Shown here: positions 1 through 6,979 of the stretch, in pieces
Layout: every line of letters starts with the position of its first letter
How positions within the stretch are numbered: the first letter of the stretch is position 1
NCBI GenBank assembly: GCA_016870425.1
Contig: VGBQ01000139.1
Span: 1 to 6,979, forward strand
Origin: Actinomycetota bacterium
GTDB taxonomy: Bacteria; Actinomycetota; Actinomycetes; S36-B12
Direction of reading: 5' to 3'
DNA length: 6,979 bases
Made by a program: the position numbers and the translations under genes
The notes under the pieces: generated by a model
Seen by the model: the letters and a program-made list of their open reading frames with translations, nothing else
Told to the model about the DNA's origin: nothing
Databases searched by the model: none

Positions 1-435
1 GATCAGGGCCTGGATGCCCTTGGCCGTGATCTCCGCTCCCCAGGTCGGTCCCACGACCTGCACGCTGACGTCCGTGGCGGGCACACCGCACGCCTCGCCG
101 AGCAGGCGGGCGATCTCCTGACTCTGCGCGGGCTCGACCGGGGGGGTCTGCACGCGCACGATGCCGGCACCCGTCTCCGTCACGATCGCTTCGGCTCCCG
201 TGGCAGCAGAGGCGACCTCGCGCGCATCGACCACCGAGCAGGTGGCGTTGGGCACGGAGAAGACGGCGCCACCCTGGAACTCGATGCCGAGGTTGAGTCC
301 GCGGATGCCCAGCGCGCCGAGCGAGATGAGGATGAGTACGCCGGAGATGATGAACCACGTCCGGCGTCGACCGACGAAGTCGACACCGGATTCGCCACGG
401 TAGAGGCGGTCACCCAGGGAGCTTGAGCGTGACAT
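1..435 (-). CDS. secF: Protein translocase subunit SecF, N-terminal part (cut by window edge)
   Basis: SecF pairs with SecD in the membrane and uses the proton-motive force to help SecYEG/SecA complete export of proteins. Only the first 145 codons are present; the frame stays open to base 1. The cytoplasmic N-terminus is followed by one membrane segment (about residues 27-44), then the family motif GIEFQGG (50-56) and the external P1-like domain, ending near VGPTWGAEIT (128-137), which precedes the second membrane segment in SecF proteins. The ATG at 435-433 overlaps the secD stop by one base (TGATG), and an AGGAG/GGAG purine stretch lies just upstream, so translation is probably coupled to secD. 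Two cysteines (C66, C116) sit in the external domain. The identification is firm from the motifs and the SecD neighbour; the C-terminal five membrane segments are outside the window. Confidence 0.95.
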   Translation of the reverse strand, partial: MSRSSSLGDRLYRGESGVDFVGRRRTWFIISGVLILISLGALGIRGLNLGIEFQGGAVFSVPNATCSVVDAREVASAATGAEAIVTETGAGIVRVQTPPVEPAQSQEIARLLGEACGVPATDVSVQVVGPTWGAEITAKGIQALI

Positions 436-2063
436 CAGGACTCCACTCCTGCCGTCGGGCGATCGGCTTCTCGCGCATCGGTGTCCTTGGCATCGACGGA
501 CCTGTCCGTGCGCCGCAGACCCGTGAGCCAGCTCGTGCGCTGCATCCACGATGACCGACACACGAGCACCGTCAGCGGATAGGTGAAGATGAAGGCAACG
601 ATGAGATCGACGACGGTGATGAGGCCGAGGGTGAAGGCGAATCCGCGGACGTTGCCCACCGACACGATGTAGAGCACGACCGCGGCGAGGAGGGTCACGA
701 AGTCCGCGGCCAGGATCGTGCGCCGGGTGGCCATCCAGCCGATCTCGGCGGCCTGCCGCATGCTCTTGCCCTCGCGCAGGGCGTCACGAATCCGCTCGTA
801 ATAGATGATGAAGGAGTCCGCCGTGATGCCGATGGAGACGATGGCGCCGGCCACGCCCGCGAGGGTCAGGGTGAAGCCCACCGTCTTGCCCAGTGCGACG
901 AAGAGCAGGTAGGTGAGGCCTCCGGCCATCACCAGGCTGGCGATGGCGACGATGCCGAGGACCCGGTAGTAGAGCAGGAAGAAGATCACGATGAGGATCG
1001 CGCCGATCGCGCCAGCGATGAGGCCGGCGCGCAGCTGGTCGTTGCCCACCGTCGGCGAGACGCTCGTGACTTCCACGACATCCAGGGTCACGGGCAGGGC
1101 GCCGTAGCTGAGGATATTGGCGAGGTCCTGCGCCTCCTGGGCGGTGAAGTCGCCCTCGATCTGCGCCTGGCCGCCGATGATCGGCTCATTGAAGCGGGGG
1201 GCCGAGACGACGACTCCGTCGAGCACGATCGCAAAGGCGTTGCACGGGCTGGGGCCGCCCGGGGAGCAATCCGGTAGTGCGTAGAGCTCCTGCGAGGACT
1301 GCGCCAGGGCGCGGGCGCCCTCGCTGTCGAAGGTGAGGCTGACAACCCAGCCGCCCACGCCCTGCTGCGGCAGCTGGGCAACCGCGTCGGTGACGTTCGT
1401 GCCCTGGATGAACGCCGGCTGGAGCGAGTACTTCGCAGCACCGTCCTGGTCGCAGGTGCCCAGCCATAGTTGGGGATCATCCGGGGTGCCGCCAGCCTGG
1501 TTGATCGGATCCAGGCAGTCCAGGGCAGCGAGTTCGGCTTCGAACTCGGGCGTGTTCTCGGCTGCCTGCACGATCCGCGCCGAGGTGGCCGTGTCATCAC
1601 CGGTCGGTGCGGGAGCGGGGGCCGATGTGTCGTCCAGGGTGGCCGGTGCGGGGCCGAGGATCGTCCAGACGGGCCGGAAGTCCAGCAGAGCCGTCCGGCC
1701 GACCAATTCCACGAGGCGCTCCTGGCTCACATCGGGGACCGACACGACGATGGCGGCCCCCTCCCCGGAGCCTTGGACCGTGACCTCCGCTTCGGCGACG
1801 CCGACGCCGTCGACGCGCTGGCGGATGATCTGGACCGTCTGGGCCAGTTGGTCGTCGGTGATCGTGGCCCCCTCCTGCACCGCCTTGGGCTGCAGGATGA
1901 CCTGGGTGCCCCCGCGCAGGTCCAGGCCCAATCGGACGGCGTTGTCCTGGCCGGGCCACAGCGCCCAGGCCGCGATCGCAGCCGTGATGAGCGCCATGAT
2001 GAGCAGTAGGCGCCCAGGGTGTGTCTGCGAGCCGGTGCGGCTGCTTCGGTTGGCGGGTGGCAC
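435..2063 (-). CDS. secD: Protein translocase subunit SecD
   Basis: SecD is the larger half of the SecDF membrane complex that pulls translocating proteins out of SecYEG on the outer face. The 542-residue product has a first membrane segment (about 18-37), the hallmark LGLDLRGG (45-52), a large external domain, and five more membrane segments (about 346-366, 370-391, 396-421, 450-470 and 475-501). The conserved GDFTAQEA...GALPV region (304-325) precedes TM2. The core reads SIGITADSF (410-418) then YERIRDALREGK; D416 is the acidic residue expected in the proton pathway, and the ADSF form is, from memory, usual in actinobacteria where many other bacteria have ADAN. An Ala/Pro/Thr-rich insertion at about 137-162 splits the external domain, which also holds four cysteines (183, 204, 266, 274). 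The start is GTG at 2063-2061, chosen because AGAAGG lies 7 bases upstream and the N-terminus fits the family. It follows yajC after 47 bases and runs into secF. Confidence 0.97.
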   Translation of the reverse strand: MPPANRSSRTGSQTHPGRLLLIMALITAAIAAWALWPGQDNAVRLGLDLRGGTQVILQPKAVQEGATITDDQLAQTVQIIRQRVDGVGVAEAEVTVQGSGEGAAIVVSVPDVSQERLVELVGRTALLDFRPVWTILGPAPATLDDTSAPAPAPTGDDTATSARIVQAAENTPEFEAELAALDCLDPINQAGGTPDDPQLWLGTCDQDGAAKYSLQPAFIQGTNVTDAVAQLPQQGVGGWVVSLTFDSEGARALAQSSQELYALPDCSPGGPSPCNAFAIVLDGVVVSAPRFNEPIIGGQAQIEGDFTAQEAQDLANILSYGALPVTLDVVEVTSVSPTVGNDQLRAGLIAGAIGAILIVIFFLLYYRVLGIVAIASLVMAGGLTYLLFVALGKTVGFTLTLAGVAGAIVSIGITADSFIIYYERIRDALREGKSMRQAAEIGWMATRRTILAADFVTLLAAVVLYIVSVGNVRGFAFTLGLITVVDLIVAFIFTYPLTVLVCRSSWMQRTSWLTGLRRTDRSVDAKDTDAREADRPTAGVES

Positions 2064-2110
2064 GTGAATTCCTTCTCAGCGTGGGGTGGCAGGAGGGTTC
2101 GCGGGGGGCC

Positions 2111-2404
2111 CTAGGCGCTCTGCCCGGGCGGATCGGCCGGCGCGACGGGCTCGATGACCTTGCCGATCGCCGCCTTGACGACGCGGATGACGACTCCCGG
2201 TGCGATCTCGATCTCGGCATCCTCATCGTCGATGGACACCAGGGTGCCGTAGACGCCGGCCGTGGTCATCACGCGAGTGCCCGGCTCGAGGGCCGACATC
2301 ATCTGCGCCTGCTTGCGCTGCCTCGCCCGGGCCGGACGCATGATGAGGAGGTAGAACACGACGCCGATGAGGATGATCGGCAGGAACGTGCCCAGGCTTT
2401 CCAC
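2111..2404 (-). CDS. yajC: Preprotein translocase subunit YajC
   Basis: YajC is the small single-span membrane protein that associates with SecDF in the Sec holotranslocon. The 97-residue product has one N-terminal hydrophobic segment (about residues 5-22, LGTFLPIILIGVVFYLLIM), then the typical RPARARQRKQ basic stretch and MMSALEPGTRVMTTAGVYGTL, which matches the family pattern of a Gly-rich turn after a basic linker. A compact acidic/beta C-terminal part ends in PADPPGQSA. The start is GTG at 2404-2402 with GAGGGG 7 bases upstream; a longer out-of-frame ORF from 2426 is a shadow. It sits 54 bases after ruvB and 47 before secD, the usual actinobacterial order. Length and position both fit the family, so I am confident. 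Confidence 0.95.
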   Translation of the reverse strand: MESLGTFLPIILIGVVFYLLIMRPARARQRKQAQMMSALEPGTRVMTTAGVYGTLVSIDDEDAEIEIAPGVVIRVVKAAIGKVIEPVAPADPPGQSA

Positions 2405-2458
2405 GATCGCACCCCTCGACGGCCACGGCGCCGGAGGCGGCGCACTCGGGCGTTGAGC

Positions 2459-3528
<1,070 letters not shown>

Positions 3529-3532
<4 letters not shown>

Positions 3533-4104
3533 CGCCGGTCCAGGTGCTGCAGCGCCGAGCGCAGGAGCGTGGCCACATCGGTGTCCTGCCCCGCCACGGC
3601 CGCGACCGCGCGGTCGGCATCGCGGGCGGGCCAGCCGAGGGAGACGAGCGCGGCGCGCACTGTCTCCTGGTCGTCTCCGACGGAGGACTCACCCTGTCCG
3701 GGGATGGCGCGCAGGCGATCCTTCAACTCGATGACCAATCGCTGGGCTCCCTTGGTGCCGATCCCGGGCACCCGCGTCAAGCTGGCGAGGTCCTCGGCGG
3801 CGATGGCACGTCGTAGGTCGTCGGGCGACAGCGTGGCGAGCACGGCGAGTGCTGTCCGGGGGCCAACGCCGGACACGGTTTGAACCAGCTCGAAGACATC
3901 CCTCTGCTCGGCATCGGTGAACCCGTAGAGCGTGAGTGAATCCTCGCGCACAACCAGGCTCGTGCACAGTGCGAGCGCCGCACCTGGTCGCGCGGACGCG
4001 GCAGCCTGGGGGGTGCAGGCGATGCTCACCCCAATGCCCCCCACGTCGATGACGACCGAGGACGGGCGCACGGCCGAGACGACACCTGCGACCGACGCGA
4101 TCAC
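3529..4104 (-). CDS. ruvA: Holliday junction DNA helicase subunit RuvA
   Basis: RuvA is the tetrameric junction-binding protein that holds the four-way DNA open and recruits RuvB. The true product is 191 residues starting MIASVAG, from GTG at 4104-4102. The frame is open far upstream, but that part overlaps ruvC and has no family resemblance. Domain I ends with VREDSLTLYGF (52-62), whose E54 and D55 align with the acidic pin of E. coli RuvA. Domain II carries two helix-hairpin-helix motifs, VSGVGPRTALAVL (77-89) and VPGIGTKGAQRLVIEL (112-127). After a short flexible linker, domain III (about 140-191, including AALVSLGWPARDADRAV) would contact RuvB. The start overlaps the ruvC stop as GTGA, and the stop overlaps the ruvB start as ATGA, which suggests coupled translation of all three. 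Confidence 0.97.
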
Positions 4105-4613
4105 CGGCGAGCCTCTGCCGCGGCGCGCAGGCGACGTTCGGCACCACCGCGCCAGATCTCGGTGATCGCCAGGGCGAGCGCATCGGCGGCGTCCGCGGGT
4201 CGCACCGGCGCATCCAGGCGCAGGACTCGCGAGACCATGGCGGTGACCTGGGCCTTGTCGGCCCGACCGCTGCCGGTCACGGCGGCCTTCACCTCGCTGG
4301 GCGTCCGCAGGCTGAGCGGAATGCCGCGGCGACCAGCCGCCAGGGCGGCCACGGCGCCCGCCTGGGCGGTGCCCATCACGGTGCGGACGTTGTGCTGGCT
4401 GAAGACGCGCTCGACGGCGATGATGTCCGGCAGGTAGCGCCCCACCAGGGCCTCCAGGCTCTCGTCCAGCCGCGTGAGGCGCTCCTCGAGCGGGGCCTCG
4501 GGCGGGGTGCGCACCACCACGACCTCCACCAGGCTCAGAGCCTGGCCGGGCGAGCCCTCGACCACTCCCACGCCACACCGGGTCAGACCGGGATCAACGC
4601 CCAGGACGATCAC
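4101..4613 (-). CDS. ruvC: Crossover junction endodeoxyribonuclease RuvC
   Basis: RuvC is the dimeric, metal-dependent nuclease that cuts Holliday junctions after RuvAB migration. The 170-residue product has an RNase H-like fold with all four acidic residues visible: D7 in GVDPGLTRCG, E68 in IAVERVF, and D141 and D144 in PADAADALALAI. These match D7, E66, D138 and D141 of E. coli RuvC. The conserved QHNVRTVMGTAQAGAV (73-88) and TPSEVKAAVTGSGRADKAQV (104-123) are also present. I chose GTG at 4613-4611 because the family starts directly with the strand leading into DPG and because GAGGAGGAGG lies 5 bases upstream; the frame stays open to 4718, but that stretch overlaps the acyltransferase gene. 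A likely LexA box lies 31-46 bases upstream. This gene opens the ruvCAB unit. Confidence 0.97.
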   Translation of the reverse strand: MIVLGVDPGLTRCGVGVVEGSPGQALSLVEVVVVRTPPEAPLEERLTRLDESLEALVGRYLPDIIAVERVFSQHNVRTVMGTAQAGAVAALAAGRRGIPLSLRTPSEVKAAVTGSGRADKAQVTAMVSRVLRLDAPVRPADAADALALAITEIWRGGAERRLRAAAEARR

Positions 4614-4618
4614 GAGCG

Positions 4619-4628
4619 CCTCCTCCTC
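4619..4628 (-). promoter_or_regulatory. Strong ribosome binding site of ruvC
   Basis: On the minus strand the ten bases read GAGGAGGAGG, ending 5 bases before the GTG at 4613. This is the best Shine-Dalgarno match in the window. It fixes the ruvC start inside a frame that is open about 100 bases further upstream. A strong site here fits ruvC being the first gene of its own unit, unlike ruvA and ruvB, which overlap their upstream genes and have weak sites. Confidence 0.75.
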
Positions 4629-4643
4629 GGGGTCCCGGTCTAT

Positions 4644-4659
4644 GCGAACACCTGTGCGA
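4644..4659. promoter_or_regulatory. Candidate LexA operator (SOS box) upstream of ruvC
   Basis: The plus strand reads GCGAACACCTGTGCGA (minus strand TCGCACAGGTGTTCGC). The actinobacterial/Gram-positive SOS box is close to TCGAACNNNNGTTCGA, so this site agrees at 10 of the 12 defined positions, including CGAAC of one half-site and the correct 4-base gap. It lies in the 49-base spacer between the acyltransferase stop (4663-4665) and the ruvC start. It is 31-46 bases upstream of the ruvC start, a position where a bound repressor would block a ruvC promoter. LexA control of ruvC is known in mycobacteria. I could not make out convincing -35 and -10 hexamers around it. The two mismatches leave real doubt about affinity. 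Confidence 0.6.
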
Positions 4660-4662
4660 AGA

Positions 4663-6141
4663 CTACTGCTCCGGCGACGCCGCCTCGCGGATCGCGCGGG
4701 CCTTCGGCGTGCCGTCACCGGGCTCGGCCTCGCCCAGGGGGTCCGCCGGGCCGACCGGGCCCTCGGTGACGGTGGCGAAGCCGGACCGCAGATCCGTCAC
4801 GAGGTCATCCAGGTGCGGGACCGCCCGATCGTCGGCCGAGACCCCGACGAATGCGGATCCGTCGTAGGTCACCATCGTGACGTTGACCGCGGCACCGATG
4901 GTGGCCACGAGCGGGTAGATGCCCGCGATGCGCGCGCCGGCGATGAAGAGCGGGAGCGGAGGCCCCGGCACATTGCTCGTCGTCACGTCGCTCGCGAGGG
5001 CTGCCTGTGCGAGCACCGGCACCGGCACCAGCCAGCTGATCTCCGCGAGTGGGTCCGCGAGGCGCAGGGCTGGCTCGTGTCGCCAGCGCGCCACAGCATC
5101 GTGCGCCGCTTGCATGCGCTCGTCCACCGTGAGTCCCGCGACGGGCAGGGCGATGCGCGCGATGGTGACGGCGTTGGAGGCTTGCGCAGACGTGTCACCC
5201 GCGTCCCCGCGCAGGCTGATCGGCACGTTGAAGCGCAGTTCGTCGGCCACGCTCCCCTGCCGCACGTGATAGCGCTCCAGGCCCAGGCCCACAGCTGCCA
5301 TGAAGGCGTCATTGACGCTGCAGTCACGCGCCTTGGCCGTCGCGCGCAGTCGGGCGAAGGGAAGGTCAAAGGCCGCGAAGTGGTACGTCGTGCCCCGCGC
5401 GGTCATGAGCGGTGATAGCGGGCCGTCGGGCACCGCCGTGAAGCGCCCGACGGATGCCAGCGTGCCCAGGACCGAGGTCCACGTCGCGACGGGGTCGGTG
5501 ATCGTGCCCCGGGCGAGCGCGACCATGGCCTCCCCGACACGCTCAGCGGCCCCCAGGCCGCGGCGGACGTTGTCGGCGATGTCGGCCAGGCTGACCTCCG
5601 GGGCACCCGCATCGACGGGTGCCGGAGCTTCCGGGGCCTCGGGCTCGTCCGGATTGGGGTCCGAGCCGAGTTCCACGAGGTTGAGGCCGATGAGCACCGT
5701 CGCCTGGCCGTCGGCGATGGCGTGATGCAACTTCAGGAGCAGTGCGGCGCGGTCACCCTCGAGGCCTTCGACGAGCACGAGCTCCCACAGCGGTCGGTCC
5801 CGGTCGAAGTCCGTGAGGCTCACTCGCCGCGCTTCCTCGAGCAGCTCGCTCCATGTCCCCTCGCCCGCCAGGCGCATGCGTCGCAGGTGCAGCCCGAGGT
5901 CGAAGTCGGGATCGACAGCCAGACGCGGCGACGCGACTCCGAAGACACCCCGGAGGGGCCGTTGGCGCAAGACGGGCACCATGCGGGTGAGGCGCTCCAC
6001 GCGCGCACGCAAGCGCTCCCAGTCCGGCTGGGAGTCGAGCAGGACCAGCGCCAGGACCGTCGAGCGCAGGTGCGGGCTGCCGGCGGACGTGCGCCACGTC
6101 GCGGCATCCCAGCCGGTGAGTTGCCGTCCGGCTGCAGGCAT
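4663..6141 (-). CDS. WS/DGAT-family acyltransferase (wax ester synthase / diacylglycerol O-acyltransferase-like)
   Basis: This 492-residue protein belongs to the bacterial WS/DGAT (mycobacterial Tgs-like) family, which transfers fatty acyl groups from acyl-CoA to diacylglycerol or long-chain alcohols to make storage triacylglycerol or wax esters at the inner face of the membrane. The catalytic HHAIADG (139-145, HHxxxDG) is intact. Other family marks are FDRDRPLWE (112-120), SVNDAFMAA with the N277-D278 pair, NVPISLRG (305-312), and TSNVPGPPLPLFIAGARI (from about 388). A Pro/Glu/Ala-rich linker at about 159-182 follows the catalytic half, and the last 30 residues are a low-complexity acidic tail. 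There is no signal peptide or clear membrane span. The ATG at 6141-6139 has GGGGAGG upstream, 5 bases away, partly inside a hairpin. It lies 29 bases after yebC and 49 before ruvC. The actual acceptor cannot be told from sequence. Confidence 0.9.
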   Translation of the reverse strand: MPAAGRQLTGWDAATWRTSAGSPHLRSTVLALVLLDSQPDWERLRARVERLTRMVPVLRQRPLRGVFGVASPRLAVDPDFDLGLHLRRMRLAGEGTWSELLEEARRVSLTDFDRDRPLWELVLVEGLEGDRAALLLKLHHAIADGQATVLIGLNLVELGSDPNPDEPEAPEAPAPVDAGAPEVSLADIADNVRRGLGAAERVGEAMVALARGTITDPVATWTSVLGTLASVGRFTAVPDGPLSPLMTARGTTYHFAAFDLPFARLRATAKARDCSVNDAFMAAVGLGLERYHVRQGSVADELRFNVPISLRGDAGDTSAQASNAVTIARIALPVAGLTVDERMQAAHDAVARWRHEPALRLADPLAEISWLVPVPVLAQAALASDVTTSNVPGPPLPLFIAGARIAGIYPLVATIGAAVNVTMVTYDGSAFVGVSADDRAVPHLDDLVTDLRSGFATVTEGPVGPADPLGEAEPGDGTPKARAIREAASPEQ

Positions 6142-6142
6142 C

Positions 6143-6169
6143 CGAGCCTCCCCTCGTGCGTCAGGCTCG
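6143..6169 (-). promoter_or_regulatory. Hairpin covering the ribosome binding site of the acyltransferase gene
   Basis: In the minus-strand RNA, CGAGCCU (6169-6163) can pair with AGGCUCG (6149-6143) in a perfect 7-base-pair stem around a 13-base loop; one more U-G pair can be added outside. The stem and loop fill nearly the whole 29-base spacer between the yebC stop and the acyltransferase ATG. The 3' arm holds the AGG of the GGGGAGG Shine-Dalgarno sequence and ends just before the start codon. Folding should therefore lower ribosome access unless ribosomes finishing yebC open the stem. There is no U-tract, so it is not a classical terminator. Whether it acts in the cell is inference. Confidence 0.45.
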
Positions 6170-6170
6170 A

Positions 6171-6926
6171 TCAGGCGTCGAGGCTCGCGAGCACGTCGTC
6201 GCTCACGTCCACGTTGGTGTAGACGTCCTGGACGTCATCGCTGTCCTCGAGCGCCTCCACGAGCCGGAAGACCTTCCGCGCCACGTCGACGTCGACCGGC
6301 ACGGACATGCTGGGCACGAAGGTCGCCTCGGCCGAGTCGTAGTCGATGCCCGCCGCTTGCAGTGCCGTGCGCACCGCGACGACGTCGCCCGCCTCGCTGA
6401 GGACCTCGAACGCCTCACCCAGGTCGTTGACCTCCTCGGCCCCGGCCTCGAGCACAGCGGCGAGAATCGAATCCTCATCAACCCCCTCGGCGCGGGGCAC
6501 CATGACGACACCCTTGCGACTGAAGAGGTAGGCGACCGAGCCCGGGTCGGCCATGCTTCCCCCGTTGCGCGTCAGGGCGACCCGGACTTCGGAAGCGGCG
6601 CGATTGCGGTTGTCCGTGAGGCACTCGACGAGCACGGCGACACCATTGGGTCCGTAGCCCTCGTACATGATCGTCTGGTAGTCCGCACCGCCGGCCTCGG
6701 CACCGGAGCCTCGCTTGACCGCGCGCTCGATGTTGTCGAGGGGCACGGAGTTCTTGCGTGCCTTCTGGACGGCGTCGTAGAGAGTCGGGTTGCCCGCGGG
6801 ATCCCCGCCGCCCTGCCTGGCCGCGACCTCGATGTTCTTGATCAGCCGCGCGAAGAGTTTGCCGCGCCGGGCGTCCACCACCGCCTTCTTGTGCTTGGTG
6901 GTGGCCCACTTGGAATGGCCGCTCAT
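6171..6926 (-). CDS. yebC: YebC/TACO1-family translation factor (probable transcriptional regulatory protein YebC)
   Basis: The 251-residue product is a full-length YebC/TACO1 protein. The family was long annotated as a transcriptional regulator, and more recent work supports a cytoplasmic role in relieving ribosome stalling, notably at proline-rich stretches. The N-terminus MSGHSKWATTKHKKAVVDARRGKLF is the family signature in only slightly varied form. It is followed by KARKNSVPLDNIERAVKRG (55-73), MYEGYGPNGVAVLVECLTDNRNRAASEVR (87-115), and GGSMADPGSVAYLFSRKGV (122-140). The C-terminal half is strongly acidic, as usual. The ATG at 6926-6924 overlaps the pdxT stop as ATGA, with a modest GAGG about 9 bases upstream, so it is probably translated by coupling with pdxT. 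The pdxT-yebC pairing and the link to ruvCAB are common in actinobacteria. Confidence 0.97.
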   Translation of the reverse strand: MSGHSKWATTKHKKAVVDARRGKLFARLIKNIEVAARQGGGDPAGNPTLYDAVQKARKNSVPLDNIERAVKRGSGAEAGGADYQTIMYEGYGPNGVAVLVECLTDNRNRAASEVRVALTRNGGSMADPGSVAYLFSRKGVVMVPRAEGVDEDSILAAVLEAGAEEVNDLGEAFEVLSEAGDVVAVRTALQAAGIDYDSAEATFVPSMSVPVDVDVARKVFRLVEALEDSDDVQDVYTNVDVSDDVLASLDA

Positions 6927-6979
6927 ACGCGCTGCCTCACAATCTGGACGAACATCTCATGGAAGCGCGGGTCGCCGGT
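6923..6979 (-). CDS. pdxT: Pyridoxal 5'-phosphate synthase glutaminase subunit PdxT, C-terminal end (cut by window edge)
   Basis: Only the last 18 codons and the stop are present, reading TGDPRFHEMFVQIVRQRV. This matches the usual end of PdxT, where the catalytic His and Glu of HPEL are followed by a TGD...H..F segment; HPEL itself would lie just outside the window. PdxT is the class I glutaminase that feeds ammonia to PdxS for vitamin B6 (PLP) synthesis. The stop TGA (6925-6923) overlaps the yebC ATG, and pdxT directly before yebC is the common actinobacterial order. The call rests on a short stretch plus position, so it is probable rather than certain. Confidence 0.75.
   Translation of the reverse strand, partial: TGDPRFHEMFVQIVRQRV

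Noticed and set aside
1333..2067. Plus-strand open frame of 244 codons antisense to secD
   Set aside because: The translation shows no fold or motif and the opposite strand is a clear secD; it is treated as a shadow.
2428..2443. GCGCCG-GAGG-CGGCGC inverted repeat in the ruvB-yajC spacer as a terminator
   Set aside because: The stem is only 6 bp, all G/C, with no T-tract after it, and such short GC palindromes are expected by chance here. Weak attenuation between ruvB and yajC cannot be excluded.
4105..4578. Extended RuvA N-terminus (the ruvA frame is open up to 4578)
   Set aside because: The upstream part is a Gly/Arg/Pro-rich shadow of ruvC; RuvA proteins begin with MIASV-like sequence, which here starts at the GTG that overlaps the ruvC stop.
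4614..4690. Defined -35/-10 promoter for ruvC around the SOS box
   Set aside because: Sequences such as TTCGCA and CATAGA are present but not with acceptable spacing, so I mark only the operator and not promoter hexamers.
4474..5415. Plus-strand open frame of 313 codons antisense to ruvC and the acyltransferase gene
   Set aside because: It is composition-driven, with Arg/His/Gly-rich translation, no plausible domain and no supporting ribosome binding site; the minus strand carries clear family motifs.

Overview
The window comes from a high-GC (about two thirds G+C by eye) bacterial chromosome, almost certainly an actinomycete (Actinomycetota). The reasons are the pdxT-yebC-ruvC-ruvA-ruvB-yajC-secD-secF gene order, the many GTG starts (secD, yajC, ruvC, ruvA), the actinobacterial style of the SecD membrane core, a WS/DGAT-type acyltransferase, and a LexA box of the actinobacterial/Gram-positive type. 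I cannot place it to genus.

Every gene lies on the minus strand, so transcription runs from high to low coordinates. In that order the genes are: the last 18 codons of pdxT (PLP synthase glutaminase subunit); yebC (YebC/TACO1 translation factor, overlapping pdxT by ATGA); a 492-residue wax ester synthase/diacylglycerol acyltransferase-like protein; ruvC, ruvA and ruvB (Holliday junction resolvase and branch-migration motor, joined by GTGA and ATGA overlaps); yajC and secD; and the first 145 codons of secF (SecDF-YajC accessory complex of the Sec translocon, with secD/secF sharing one base in TGATG). There is no stretch over 60 bases without a gene, and no RNA gene, mobile element, CRISPR array or strong terminator.

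The genes fall into three modules: pdxT-yebC with the acyltransferase, the ruvCAB recombination genes, and the secretion genes. They are tightly packed and could be read as one long transcript. The spacer before ruvC carries a 16-base palindrome-like site that matches the actinobacterial SOS (LexA) box at 10 of 12 defined positions. This implies that ruvCAB, and perhaps the downstream yajC-secDF, has its own DNA-damage-inducible promoter.

Most of the content is conserved core machinery. The parts worth a second look are the storage-lipid acyltransferase set between yebC and ruvC, a hairpin that fills the 29-base yebC-acyltransferase spacer and covers part of the ribosome binding site, the SOS box, and paired cysteines in the external domains of SecD and SecF. 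I see no clearly novel multi-gene system.
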